In this document: in pieces, positions 24,236 to 31,638 of the stretch
Numbering within the stretch: position 1 is the first letter of the stretch
Layout: the number at the start of each line of letters is the position of its first letter
NCBI GenBank assembly: GCA_038276395.1
Contig: JBBQAA010000060.1
Coordinates: 1-64,000 of the forward strand
Length of the DNA stretch: 64,000 nt
Direction: 5' to 3'
Source: JBBQAA01 sp038276395
GTDB taxonomy: Bacteria > Actinomycetota > Thermoleophilia > Solirubrobacterales > Solirubrobacteraceae
Position numbers and translations under genes: made by a program
Notes under the pieces: model-generated
The model's database searches: none
The model's input: only the letters and a program-made list of their open reading frames with translations
Told to the model about the DNA's origin: nothing

Positions 24236-25330
24236 CTACGCGCCCGAGACCGCCCGCACCGCCTCGGCCAGCCGCGCCACGCCCTCGCGGATCTGATCCT
24301 CGGTGACGCCGGAGTAGGCGAGGCGGAGCGTGTCCTCCCCGCCCTCGAGCAGGAAGTCCGTGCCCTTGACGAACTGCACGCCGCGCTCGGCGGCGGCCTC
24401 GAAGAGCGAGGCGACGTCGAGGCCGGGCAGGCGGACCCACATGAAGTAGCCGCCCTCCGGAAGGTTGAACTCGGCCTCCGGGAGCTCCGCCGCCAGGCAC
24501 TCGCCGAGCGTCGTCACGCGTCCGTGGAGCGCGGCCTTGACGGTCTCGATCGACGTGAGGATCGCGCCCGAGCGCGCGAACTCGTTGACGATCGACTGCG
24601 CGACCATGTTCGGCGAGATGTAGGTGTTCGTCGCGCGCTTGCGGATCTTCGCGATGAGCGCGTCCGGCCCGGCGAGGTAGCCGACGCGGATGCCCGGGCA
24701 CACGGTCTTCGAGAACGAGCTGGCGTAGACGACGTGGTCTGAGTCGTCGAGGTCGAGCATGAGCGGAAGGGTCTGGCCGCGGAAGCGCAGCTCGACGTAC
24801 GGGTCGTCCTCGAAGATCACGAAGTCGTGCTCGGCGGCGAGCGCCACGAGCCGCTCGCGCTTCTCGCGGGAGAGCGTGTAGCCCGCGGGGTTCTGGAAGT
24901 TGGGGATGATGTGGGCGAGCTTCGGGCGCAGGCCGCCGGCCAGGAGCTCCTCGACCGCGTCGACGTCGATGCCGTCCGCCTCGAGCTCCACCGGGCGGAC
25001 GTCGGCGCCGCGCTCGCGCAGGGCGAGCAGCGTGCGGTCATACGTCGGCTTCTCGACGATCACGGCGTCGCCCTCGGCCACGAGCTCGTCGAACAGGAAG
25101 GCGTCGGCCTGCATCGAGCCGTTGGTGACGATGACCTGCTCGGGCTCGATGTCGTGGCGCTCGGCGATCCACGCCCGCAGCGGCACGTAGCCGATCGCGG
25201 TGCCGTAGGCCGTCGTCCCGCCCGGGTCGTTGGCGAAGGCGCGCGCCGCTGCGGCCTTCAGGCCCTCGACGTCGACGATGTCGAGCGATGGGGCGCCGCG
25301 GGCGAAGGAGATCGGGGAGGCGTCGGCCAC
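24236..25330 (-). CDS. PLP-dependent aminotransferase, class I/II (2-aminoadipate type)
   Basis: 364 residues. The fold type I aminotransferase shows YGTAIGYVPLRAWIAERH near the N-terminus, VTNGSMQADAFLFDELV, and HIIPNFQNPAGYTLS. FEDDPYVELRF follows, then the Schiff-base Lys in SSFSKTVCPGIRVGYLAG. The PNFQNPAG and SSFSK-GxRVGY combination is typical of LysN/2-aminoadipate and MocR-like aminotransferases acting on aromatic or branched amino acids. There is no N-terminal winged helix, so it is an enzyme rather than a MocR regulator. The GTG start at 25330 has a TAGCCT box 6 bp upstream. It diverges from the toxin-antitoxin operon with 45 bp between starts. Confidence 0.9.
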   Translation of the reverse strand: MADASPISFARGAPSLDIVDVEGLKAAAARAFANDPGGTTAYGTAIGYVPLRAWIAERHDIEPEQVIVTNGSMQADAFLFDELVAEGDAVIVEKPTYDRTLLALRERGADVRPVELEADGIDVDAVEELLAGGLRPKLAHIIPNFQNPAGYTLSREKRERLVALAAEHDFVIFEDDPYVELRFRGQTLPLMLDLDDSDHVVYASSFSKTVCPGIRVGYLAGPDALIAKIRKRATNTYISPNMVAQSIVNEFARSGAILTSIETVKAALHGRVTTLGECLAAELPEAEFNLPEGGYFMWVRLPGLDVASLFEAAAERGVQFVKGTDFLLEGGEDTLRLAYSGVTEDQIREGVARLAEAVRAVSGA

Positions 25331-25336
25331 GCGCGG

Positions 25337-25342
25337 AGGCTA
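25337..25342 (-). promoter_or_regulatory. -10 box TAGCCT for the aminotransferase gene
   Basis: TAGCCT on the minus strand, 6 bp before the start at 25330. Confidence 0.45.
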
Positions 25343-25363
25343 CCAATGGGGTCACATTGACGC

Positions 25364-25369
25364 TAAAGT
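25364..25369 (+). promoter_or_regulatory. -10 box TAAAGT for the toxin-antitoxin operon
   Basis: TAAAGT lies 6 bp before the ATG at 25376. Type II antitoxins usually repress their own promoter, so this region is the likely operator. Confidence 0.45.
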
Positions 25370-25375
25370 GGACAC

Positions 25376-25660
25376 ATGGACGTCGGCATCCGCGAGCTCA
25401 AGGGCTCCCTCTCCTCCTACCTGCGCCGCGCCGCCGCCGGCGAGCGCATCCGCGTGACCGACCGCGGGAAGCCGATCGTCGAGCTCGTCCCGGCGGGGGA
25501 GCGCGACCCGGACGCGCACTGGCGCGCGCTCGTGGCAGCGGGCAAGGTCACGCCGGGCCTGCCCGGCCCGAAGCCGCCCGCGCCGGAGCCCGGCCCGCTG
25601 CTGCCTGGGGGCAAGACGGCGGCTGAGCTCGTCAGCGAGGGCCGCGAGGAGCGGCTCTGA
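25376..25660 (+). CDS. VapB/Phd-like antitoxin
   Basis: 94 residues. The N-terminus DVGIRELKGSLSSYLRRAAA followed by GERIRVTDRGKPIVELVP is the Phd/YefM-type DNA-binding fold found in many actinobacterial VapB antitoxins. The proline-rich second half (about 50-94) would be the flexible segment that occupies the toxin active site. It is directly upstream of and overlaps the PIN-domain toxin gene, the standard antitoxin-first order. Confidence 0.85.
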   Translation: MDVGIRELKGSLSSYLRRAAAGERIRVTDRGKPIVELVPAGERDPDAHWRALVAAGKVTPGLPGPKPPAPEPGPLLPGGKTAAELVSEGREERL

Positions 25661-26052
25661 GGCTCTACCTCGACGCCAGCGCGCTGCTCAAGCGCTACGT
25701 GCCCGAGCACGGGCGGGCCGAGGCGCTCGACGCGATGGCGCGGAACGACCGCTGGGCGAGCTGCCGGATCGCCTGGACCGAGAGCTACCGCGTGCTCGCT
25801 CTGGCGGGGCGCTCGACGGAGGCGCTGCGGGAGGACTGGGCCCGGACCGACGTGATCGACGTCGACCAGGAGCTCTGCGAGCGGGCCGGCGAGCTGGCCC
25901 GTACGACCGGCCTGCGCACCCTCGACGCGCTGCACCTCGCCTCCGCCCTCCGCGTCGACGACGGCGCGCTGACCTTCGCCACCTGGGACCGCCCGCTGTG
26001 GGACGCCGCGGGGGAGAACGGCTTCGCGCTCGTGCCCGCCGCGCGCCCGTAG
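25657..26052 (+). CDS. VapC-like PIN-domain toxin with unusual start
   Basis: About 131 residues. The PIN ribonuclease fold carries its acidic residues in YLDASALLKRYV, TESYRVLAL, TLDALHLASAL and TWDRPLW, so the active site is complete. The first catalytic Asp lies only a few codons after the antitoxin stop, so translation must begin at or just before 25657. I see no ATG, GTG or TTG in frame there; the candidate is CTG at 25657, overlapping the antitoxin stop as CTGA. Related pairs commonly use GTGA or ATGA. The next GTG (25699) would delete the first Asp. The toxin may therefore be weakly translated by coupling, or silenced. Confidence 0.8.
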   Translation: MRLYLDASALLKRYVPEHGRAEALDAMARNDRWASCRIAWTESYRVLALAGRSTEALREDWARTDVIDVDQELCERAGELARTTGLRTLDALHLASALRVDDGALTFATWDRPLWDAAGENGFALVPAARP

Positions 26053-26067
26053 CCGGGCGGCGGACCG

Positions 26068-26943
26068 CTACCCGCCGAGGATCTCGACGGCGATCTCGGC
26101 GACCGCGGTCGGCGTGCGCCCGACGCGGACGCCCTGCGCCTCGAGCGCGGCGATCTTCCCCTCGGCGGTGCCCGCCGAGCCGGAGACGATCGCCCCCGCG
26201 TGGCCCATCTGCTTGCCCGGGGGCGCCGTCACGCCCGCCACGTAGCCGACGACCGGCTTCGAGACGTGCGCGGCGATGTAGTCGGCGGCCTCCTCCTCGG
26301 CCGAGCCGCCGATCTCGCCGCTCATGACGATGAGCTCGGTCTCCGGGTCCTCCTCGAACAGCGCGATGACGTCGATGAACGAGGAGCCGGGCACGGGGTC
26401 GCCGCCGATCCCCACGATCGAGGAGTTGCCGAAGCCGCGCTGGGCGAGCTCGTTGCCGATCTGGTAGGTCAGCGTGCCCGAGCGAGAGACGACCCCGACG
26501 TTGCCATCCTTGAAGAAGGCGGCGGGGATGATCCCCACGTTGGCCTTGCCGGGGGAGAGGATGCCGGGGCAGTTCGGGCCGACGAGCCGCGCCCGGCCGT
26601 TCTTCTGAAGCGCGTTGAAGACGCGCAGCTCGTCGTGGGCGGGGATGCCCTCGGTGATGGCGACAATGAGGGCGATGCCCGCGTCCTCGGCCTCGAGGAT
26701 CGAGTCGGCGGCGAAGCGCGGCGGGACGAAGACCATCGCGGTGTTGGCGCCGGTCTCGGCCACGGCGGCGTGGAAGGTGTCGAACACAGGGACGCCCTCG
26801 ACGTCCTGGCCGCCCTTGCCCGGCGTCACGCCGGCCACGACCTGCGTGCCGTAGCGGCGGTTGTTCATCGCGTGGAACGTGCCCTCCCGGCCGGTGATGC
26901 CGGAGACGCAGAGCTTCGTGTCCTGGTCGACGAGGACGCTCAC
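26068..26943 (-). CDS. sucD: succinyl-CoA ligase alpha subunit
   Basis: 291 residues. With SucC it converts succinyl-CoA to succinate while making ATP or GTP in the TCA cycle. The N-terminal CoA-binding domain has VSGITGREGTFHAMNNRRYG and GVTPGKGG. Central motifs are GPNCPGILSPG and SRSGTLTYQIGNEL, and the phosphorylated His lies in QMGHAGAIVSGSAGTA. The GTG start at 26943 overlaps the sucC stop by 4 bp, so the two subunits are translationally coupled. It converges with the vapC gene, with 15 bp between stops. Confidence 0.95.
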   Translation of the reverse strand: MSVLVDQDTKLCVSGITGREGTFHAMNNRRYGTQVVAGVTPGKGGQDVEGVPVFDTFHAAVAETGANTAMVFVPPRFAADSILEAEDAGIALIVAITEGIPAHDELRVFNALQKNGRARLVGPNCPGILSPGKANVGIIPAAFFKDGNVGVVSRSGTLTYQIGNELAQRGFGNSSIVGIGGDPVPGSSFIDVIALFEEDPETELIVMSGEIGGSAEEEAADYIAAHVSKPVVGYVAGVTAPPGKQMGHAGAIVSGSAGTAEGKIAALEAQGVRVGRTPTAVAEIAVEILGG

Positions 26944-28157
26944 GGCAGCGGCTCCTCGCGGAAGCCCTCGGAGCTCTCGGCCTCCTCGACCTCGCCCTCG
27001 GCGACCCCGGCGGGCGGCGGGCCGGCGAGCTCGACCACGCGGTGGGCGGCGTCGAGCATCGTCGCCTCGACCGTCACGTTCGGGAGGGCCGCCTCGGCCA
27101 GGAGCCGCCGCCCGGCCTCGTCGTTCGTCCCGTCGAGCCGGACGACGAAGGGGACCTCGGGCTTGATCTGCGCGAAGGCCTCGATGAGGCCGGTCGCCAC
27201 CTCGTCGCAGCGGGTGATCCCGCCGAAGATGTTGAACAGGACGGCGGTGACCTTGGGGTCGGAGAGGATGACCTCGACGGCGCTCGTGATCGCCTCGGCC
27301 TTGGAGCCGCCGCCGGCGTCGAGGAAGTTCGCGGGGGCGCCGCCGGCCTGGGCCACGACGTCGAGCGTCGACATGACGAGCCCCGCGCCGTTGCCGAGGA
27401 TGCCCACGTTGCCGTCCAGCTTCACGTAGGTCAGGCCGCGCTCCTTGGCCATCGCCTCCTGCGGGTCGTCGTCGGAGGGGTTCGTGAGCGCGGCGTTCTC
27501 CGGGTGGCGGAAGAGCGCGTTGTTGTCGAGCGTGACCTTGGCGTCGAGCGCGGCCACGGTGCGCTCGGCGGTGACGATCAGCGGGTTGACCTCGACGAGC
27601 GTCGCCTCCTCATCGGTGAAGGCGGCGTAGAGGCGGGAGAGCATGGCGCCGATCGGCCGCACGACGTCGGCGTCGACCCGCGCCTCGAAGGCCAGGCGGC
27701 GGCCCTGGAAGTCCTGAAAGCCGACGAGCGGGTCGACGTGGAGCCGGGCGATCGCGCCCGGGTCGCGGTCGGCGACCTCCTCGATGTCCATCCCGCCCTG
27801 CGTGGAGAGCAGCACGAGCGGGGCCTTGGCCGAGCGGTCGAAGACGATCGAGGCGTAGTACTCGGCGGCGATGTCGCTGGCCGCCTCGATCCACACCTCG
27901 CGGACGGTCAGCCCGCGGATGTCCATCCCGAGGATGGCCCGCGCGTGCTCCTCGGCCGCGGCGCGATCCTCCGCGACCTTGATCCCGCCCGCTTTGCCGC
28001 GACCGCCGATCTGGACCTGCGCCTTGACCACGCACGGGTAGCCGATCTCCTCGGCGCCGGCGAGCGCCTCCTCGACGGTAGTGGCGGGCCGGCCGTCCGG
28101 CACCGGGATCCCGTGGCGGGCGAAGAGCTGCTTGCCCTGGTACTCGAGGAGGTCCAT
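26940..28157 (-). CDS. sucC: succinyl-CoA ligase beta subunit
   Basis: 405 residues from MDLLEYQGKQLFARHGIPVP, the family N-terminus; an ATG 12 bp further upstream is possible but less typical. The ATP-grasp domain shows PCVVKAQVQIGGRGKAGGIK, and the C-terminal ligase domain shows DAKVTLDNNALFRH, YVKLDGNVGILGNGAGLVM and LFNIFGGITRCDEVA. The phosphate-binding GNGAGL loop is intact. The last 20 residues are acidic (EGEVEEAESSEG) beyond the usual end. A TAGCAT box 10 bp upstream, at 28168-28173, overlaps the start codon of the divergent methyltransferase gene. Confidence 0.95.
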   Translation of the reverse strand: MDLLEYQGKQLFARHGIPVPDGRPATTVEEALAGAEEIGYPCVVKAQVQIGGRGKAGGIKVAEDRAAAEEHARAILGMDIRGLTVREVWIEAASDIAAEYYASIVFDRSAKAPLVLLSTQGGMDIEEVADRDPGAIARLHVDPLVGFQDFQGRRLAFEARVDADVVRPIGAMLSRLYAAFTDEEATLVEVNPLIVTAERTVAALDAKVTLDNNALFRHPENAALTNPSDDDPQEAMAKERGLTYVKLDGNVGILGNGAGLVMSTLDVVAQAGGAPANFLDAGGGSKAEAITSAVEVILSDPKVTAVLFNIFGGITRCDEVATGLIEAFAQIKPEVPFVVRLDGTNDEAGRRLLAEAALPNVTVEATMLDAAHRVVELAGPPPAGVAEGEVEEAESSEGFREEPLP

Positions 28158-28167
28158 GCGGCGCGGC

Positions 28168-28173
28168 ATGCTA
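28168..28173 (-). promoter_or_regulatory. -10 box TAGCAT for the sucCD operon
   Basis: TAGCAT on the minus strand, 10 bp before the sucC ATG at 28157. On the plus strand the same bases are the ATG and second codon of the methyltransferase frame. Confidence 0.4.
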
Positions 28174-28959
28174 CTCCCCGGATTGATCCCTCCGCTGCCC
28201 CCTCTTCGCCGCGCCGCCCTGCGCGATCCGGCGCTGCTCGCGGACTACGCCCGGGCCTGGCTCGAATTCCGGCGTCCCGCCGCGGACGAGCCCCCGTTCG
28301 CCGCCGGCCGGCCGATCCTCTCCGCCGACGTCGGCCTCGCCCGGGTGGGCGAGCGCCTCGGAGCTGTGCCTCCGGGGCCGGCTCACGCCGCCCTCGGCGA
28401 CCCGGCCGCGGCGGCGCGAGCGGCCACCGCCGGGACGGCGTTCGGTGCCCACGGGGGGGATGCGGCGCTCGGCGAGCTCGCCTATCGCGTCGTCCGCGCG
28501 GTGCGGCCGGAGGCGGTCATCGAGACCGGGGTGGCCAGCGGCGTGACCTCGGCCTACGTCCTGGCCGCGCTCGCGGACAACGCGCGCGGGACGCTGCACT
28601 CGATCGACCTGCCTCCGCGCGGCATGCACCGCGCGGGCCTCCTCGGCACGGCCGTGCCCATCGAGCTGTGCGGGCGATGGCGCTACCACTGGCGCTCGGC
28701 GAGCCGGGCGCTCGTGCCGGTCCTCACCGCGACGGCCGGCGGACGGCGCGTCTTCATCCACGACTCGCTGCACACCTATGCGCACATGCGCTGGGAGCTC
28801 GACGCGACCTGGCGCCACTTCGGACCCGGCGACGTGCTGCTGTGCGACGACGTGCAGTTCAACGGCGCCTTCGACGACTTCGCCGCGGCTTGCGGCGGCG
28901 CCTCGCTGCTCGTCGCCCAGCCTGACAAGGGCGGGATCACCGGGATCCTCTTCCGCTGA
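28168..28959 (+). CDS. class I SAM-dependent methyltransferase
   Basis: About 263 residues. The SAM-binding motif I is AVIETGVASGVTSAYVLAAL, followed by LHSIDLPPRG with the acidic residue that holds the ribose. Further motifs are FIHDSLHTYAHMRWEL and VLLCDDVQFNGAF. The Asp/His pattern around IHDSLH and DDVQ is that of methyltransferase family 24, similar to catechol-O-methyltransferase-like and cephalosporin hydroxylase-like folds. The substrate is unknown. The ATG at 28168 is only 10 bp from the divergent sucC start and coincides with the sucC promoter, so the true start may be slightly downstream (for example TTG at 28184). Confidence 0.75.
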   Translation: MLLPGLIPPLPPLRRAALRDPALLADYARAWLEFRRPAADEPPFAAGRPILSADVGLARVGERLGAVPPGPAHAALGDPAAAARAATAGTAFGAHGGDAALGELAYRVVRAVRPEAVIETGVASGVTSAYVLAALADNARGTLHSIDLPPRGMHRAGLLGTAVPIELCGRWRYHWRSASRALVPVLTATAGGRRVFIHDSLHTYAHMRWELDATWRHFGPGDVLLCDDVQFNGAFDDFAAACGGASLLVAQPDKGGITGILFR

Positions 28960-28992
28960 TGATGCCGCCGCGGCGCCGCTCGCGCCGTTTCG

Positions 28993-28998
28993 CATAAT
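28993..28998 (+). promoter_or_regulatory. -10 box CATAAT for the dehalogenase-like gene
   Basis: CATAAT lies 10 bp before the ATG at 29009. Confidence 0.4.
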
Positions 28999-29008
28999 CC
29001 CCGCCGCC

Positions 29009-29692
29009 ATGGCCATCCCGAAGACCATCCGCTTCGTCTCCTTCGACGTCTACGGGACGCTCATCGACTGGGAAGGCGGGGCCTGGGCGGCCTTCGAGAA
29101 GCAGGCCGAGCGCGACGGCGTCTCGATCTCCCGCGACGACGTGGTGCCGCGGTTCCTCGAGTACCAGCGGGAGATCAAGGCGGGCTCCTACGAGCTCTAC
29201 GCCGAGGTCCTGCGGCGCACCGCGCTGCGCATCGCCTCAGACCTCGAGTGGGAGCTCGAGCCCTCCCGGGCCGGCTTCCTGCCCGACTCCGTCGCCTGGT
29301 GGAAGCCGTTTCGCGAGACGAACCCCGCCCTGACCAAGCTGAAGAAGCGCTTCGAGCTCGGGCTCATCTCGAACATCGATGACAAGCTGCTCGGGCAGAC
29401 GCGGCGCCACCTGCCCATCGACTTCGACCTCGTCGTCACCGCCCAGCAGGTCCGCTCCTACAAGCCGGACCTCGCGCACTTCACGGAGTGCGAGCGGCGG
29501 ATGGGGACCAAGAAGGGCTGGGTCCATGTGGCCGAGAGCTATCACTACGACGTCGAACCGTGCCTGAAGAAGAAGGTTCCCGTGGTGTGGGTCAACCGGC
29601 ACAAGGCCGTGCTCGAACCGGGGCAGAAGAAGCCCGACGCTGAGGTCCCGAACCTGCGGGAGGCGGCCAAGCTCCTCCTCGGGGACCAGTAG
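29009..29692 (+). CDS. HAD hydrolase, haloacid dehalogenase type II-like
   Basis: 227 residues. Motif I is VSFDVYGTLIDWEGG with the nucleophilic Asp, motif II SNIDDK, motif III KPDLAHF with the Lys of VRSYKPD, and motif IV VHVAESYHYDVEP. The FDVYGTLID start is shared by (S)-2-haloacid dehalogenases and related phosphatases. The usual dehalogenase arginine and Trp pocket cannot be confirmed by eye, so phosphatase activity is equally possible. It is a lone gene downstream of the methyltransferase, with its own -10 box 10 bp upstream. Confidence 0.8.
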   Translation: MAIPKTIRFVSFDVYGTLIDWEGGAWAAFEKQAERDGVSISRDDVVPRFLEYQREIKAGSYELYAEVLRRTALRIASDLEWELEPSRAGFLPDSVAWWKPFRETNPALTKLKKRFELGLISNIDDKLLGQTRRHLPIDFDLVVTAQQVRSYKPDLAHFTECERRMGTKKGWVHVAESYHYDVEPCLKKKVPVVWVNRHKAVLEPGQKKPDAEVPNLREAAKLLLGDQ

Positions 29693-29707
29693 CCCGCCAC
29701 CGCTCGC

Positions 29708-30496
29708 GTGCGCGTCGTCGCCGTCCATCCGGACGTCGTCGTCGCCGTCTCCGCGGTGTGGGCGACATCGTGCCTGGCGGTGCGGGCGGGGGAGGAGGCG
29801 CTCGTCATCGACTCCCCGGTCCTCCCCGAGGAGCTCGAGACGCTGCCCGCGGTGCTCGCGCAGGCGGGCTTTCCCGTGCGGGGGTTACTCGCCACCCATG
29901 CCGACTGGGACCACCTGCTCGGCCGCCTGGCCTTTCCCGGCGCCGCGCTCGGCGTCGCCGAGACCTCCGCGGCGCGGCTGCGCGCCGAGCCGGGCGCCGC
30001 GCAGCGCGCGCTTCGCGACTTCGACTCAGAGCACTACGTCACGCGCGCGACGCCGCTCGCCCTCGGTGGCGTTGAGGCGCTGCCCGTGCCCGGGAAGCTC
30101 GAGCTGGGCGCCGAGGCCGAGCTCGAGCTCCATCCCGCCGACGGCCACACCGCGGACGGGATGGCCGTATGGATCCCGTGGGCGCGGGTTCTCGCCTGCG
30201 GGGACTACCTCTCGCCCTGGGAGATTCCCATGCTCTCGCCGGGCGGCTCGCTCGCCGGCCACCGGGCGACGCTCCGGCGCCTTCAGCCGCTCGTGGACGA
30301 GGCCGAGACGGTCGTCCCGGGCCACGGCGGGCCGATCGACGGCGGGCGCGCCGCGGCGATCCTCCGCGAGGACCTGGCCTACCTCGACGCGCTCGAATCA
30401 GACGGCGCGGCGGCGGCGCTGCCGCTCGCCCGGCGCACGGGCGAGCAGCAGCGGATCCACGCCGAGAACGTCAGCCGTCGAACGACATCCCGCTGA
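29708..30496 (+). CDS. metallo-beta-lactamase fold hydrolase
   Basis: 262 residues. The metal site motif THADWDHLLG is a T-H-x-D-x-D-H variant in which the first His is kept but the second histidine is Trp-flanked. Further metal ligands are the His in ADGHTADG, the Asp in ACGDYLSPW and the His in VVPGHGGPID. The layout resembles glyoxalase II-like hydrolases acting on thioesters or related bonds. The gene follows the HAD gene by 15 bp and is likely co-transcribed. Its end overlaps the convergent exported-protein gene by 26 bp. Confidence 0.8.
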   Translation: MRVVAVHPDVVVAVSAVWATSCLAVRAGEEALVIDSPVLPEELETLPAVLAQAGFPVRGLLATHADWDHLLGRLAFPGAALGVAETSAARLRAEPGAAQRALRDFDSEHYVTRATPLALGGVEALPVPGKLELGAEAELELHPADGHTADGMAVWIPWARVLACGDYLSPWEIPMLSPGGSLAGHRATLRRLQPLVDEAETVVPGHGGPIDGGRAAAILREDLAYLDALESDGAAAALPLARRTGEQQRIHAENVSRRTTSR

Positions 30497-31148
30497 GGAG
30501 GCACCGCTGGGTCGCCCCGAGGCTCGGGGAGTTGTGGAACGTGTACTGGATCTGCGCCGTGTGGCCGTCCGGGCGCACGAAGTTCAGCGTGCCCGTGCCG
30601 CGGTTCGCTCCGGCAGTCATGTCGACGGTGTGGCCGAAGTCGAAGTTCGAGTCCGCCGCCGTGCGTGTCGCGCCGGCCCCGTTGCGGGTCTGCATCGCCT
30701 GGACGACGGCGACACGGACGTCGGAGTCGTTGACGCCGCTCGTGGCCTTCAGACCGAGCACGCCGGCGCCGGAGCAGCTCGCGATGACGTTCATCCCCTC
30801 GACGCTGAGGATCGTCGCCGGGTTCGTCCCCCGGCCGGGGGCGTAGATGATGCGGTGGACGTGGACCCCGCCGACGCTGCCGGCGCTGAACGCGGTGCCC
30901 GCCGTGGTCGCGGCGCCCGCGTGGTGGGCGCGGGGCACGACGCCGAGCTTCGACTCGACGATCTGGCGGCCGGTCAGCGTGTTGTTGCGGAGCTTGTAGC
31001 CCCGGATCGAGTGGTTCTTGATCGAGTTGCCGGAGATCGCGCGGGCGATCCGGGCGGGCACGCCGGCGACGGCGCTTCCGGTGAGGGCGACGAGCAAGGC
31101 CACGAAGGCGAGCACGAACGCGGGGCTTGGACGCTTGAACTTGGGCAT
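30471..31148 (-). CDS. exported protein of unknown function
   Basis: 225 residues. The signal peptide MPKFKRPSPAFVLAFVALLV followed by ALTGSAVA leads into a short repeat-rich segment with NSIKNHSI, KLRNNTLTGRQI and VESKLG, and then a beta-rich domain with two cysteines. This N-terminal signature is one I associate with abundant exported proteins in Solirubrobacterales genomes, where the NSI/TLTG strands look like a short beta-helix stalk. No enzyme motif is visible. A TAGCCT box 7 bp upstream of the ATG supports the start. Confidence 0.75.
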   Translation of the reverse strand: MPKFKRPSPAFVLAFVALLVALTGSAVAGVPARIARAISGNSIKNHSIRGYKLRNNTLTGRQIVESKLGVVPRAHHAGAATTAGTAFSAGSVGGVHVHRIIYAPGRGTNPATILSVEGMNVIASCSGAGVLGLKATSGVNDSDVRVAVVQAMQTRNGAGATRTAADSNFDFGHTVDMTAGANRGTGTLNFVRPDGHTAQIQYTFHNSPSLGATQRCLLSGMSFDG

Positions 31149-31155
31149 GCGCGGC

Positions 31156-31161
31156 AGGCTA
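31156..31161 (-). promoter_or_regulatory. -10 box TAGCCT for the exported-protein gene
   Basis: TAGCCT on the minus strand, 7 bp before the ATG at 31148; it overlaps the last codons of the upstream acetyltransferase gene. Confidence 0.4.
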
Positions 31162-31638
31162 GCCCCGGCTCAGCCACTTCTGGAGGAAGATGTCCCGGCC
31201 GCCCGCGAGCTTCTGCGAGGTGAAGCCGAAGCTCTCGTAGAGCGCCATCGCCGGCGGGTTGCCCTCGCTGGCGTCGAGCTCGACTCGCCGGCAGCCGCGC
31301 TCCTCCGCGCGGGCGAGCGCGGCGTCCACGAGCGCGGCGCCGAGCCCGGCGCGGCGGGCCGATTCGCGCACGTAGAGATCCTCGAGCCAGCAGTCGTCGG
31401 CCGCCGCCCACACCGAGAGGCGATAGCGGAGCTGGCAGACGCCCGAGGGCGGCGCGTCGTCGTGGGGGGCGCCGAGCACGAACTCGGTGGAGCGCGGATC
31501 CTCCATCAGGCGCTCGACGGTGGCCAGGAAGGCGTTGGCCGACGGCCAGTCGGTGCCCGTCCAGTCGCGGAACTCCACGAGGAGCCCGGCCACCGTCTCC
31601 GCCTCCTCGATCCCCGCCCGCCAGACGCGGGGGGTCAC
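31159..31638 (-). CDS. GNAT-family N-acetyltransferase
   Basis: 159 residues. The acetyl-CoA binding motif A is LYVRESARRAGLGAALVDAA, with the R/Q-x-x-G-x-G/A loop, followed by ARAEERGCRRVELDASEGNP and the motif B ending ALYESFGFTS. The acceptor is unknown. The GTG start at 31638 overlaps the stop of the biotin carboxylase gene by 4 bp (GTGA), so it is translated as the last gene of that unit, although a functional link to acyl-CoA carboxylation is not obvious. Confidence 0.85.
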   Translation of the reverse strand: MTPRVWRAGIEEAETVAGLLVEFRDWTGTDWPSANAFLATVERLMEDPRSTEFVLGAPHDDAPPSGVCQLRYRLSVWAAADDCWLEDLYVRESARRAGLGAALVDAALARAEERGCRRVELDASEGNPPAMALYESFGFTSQKLAGGRDIFLQKWLSRG

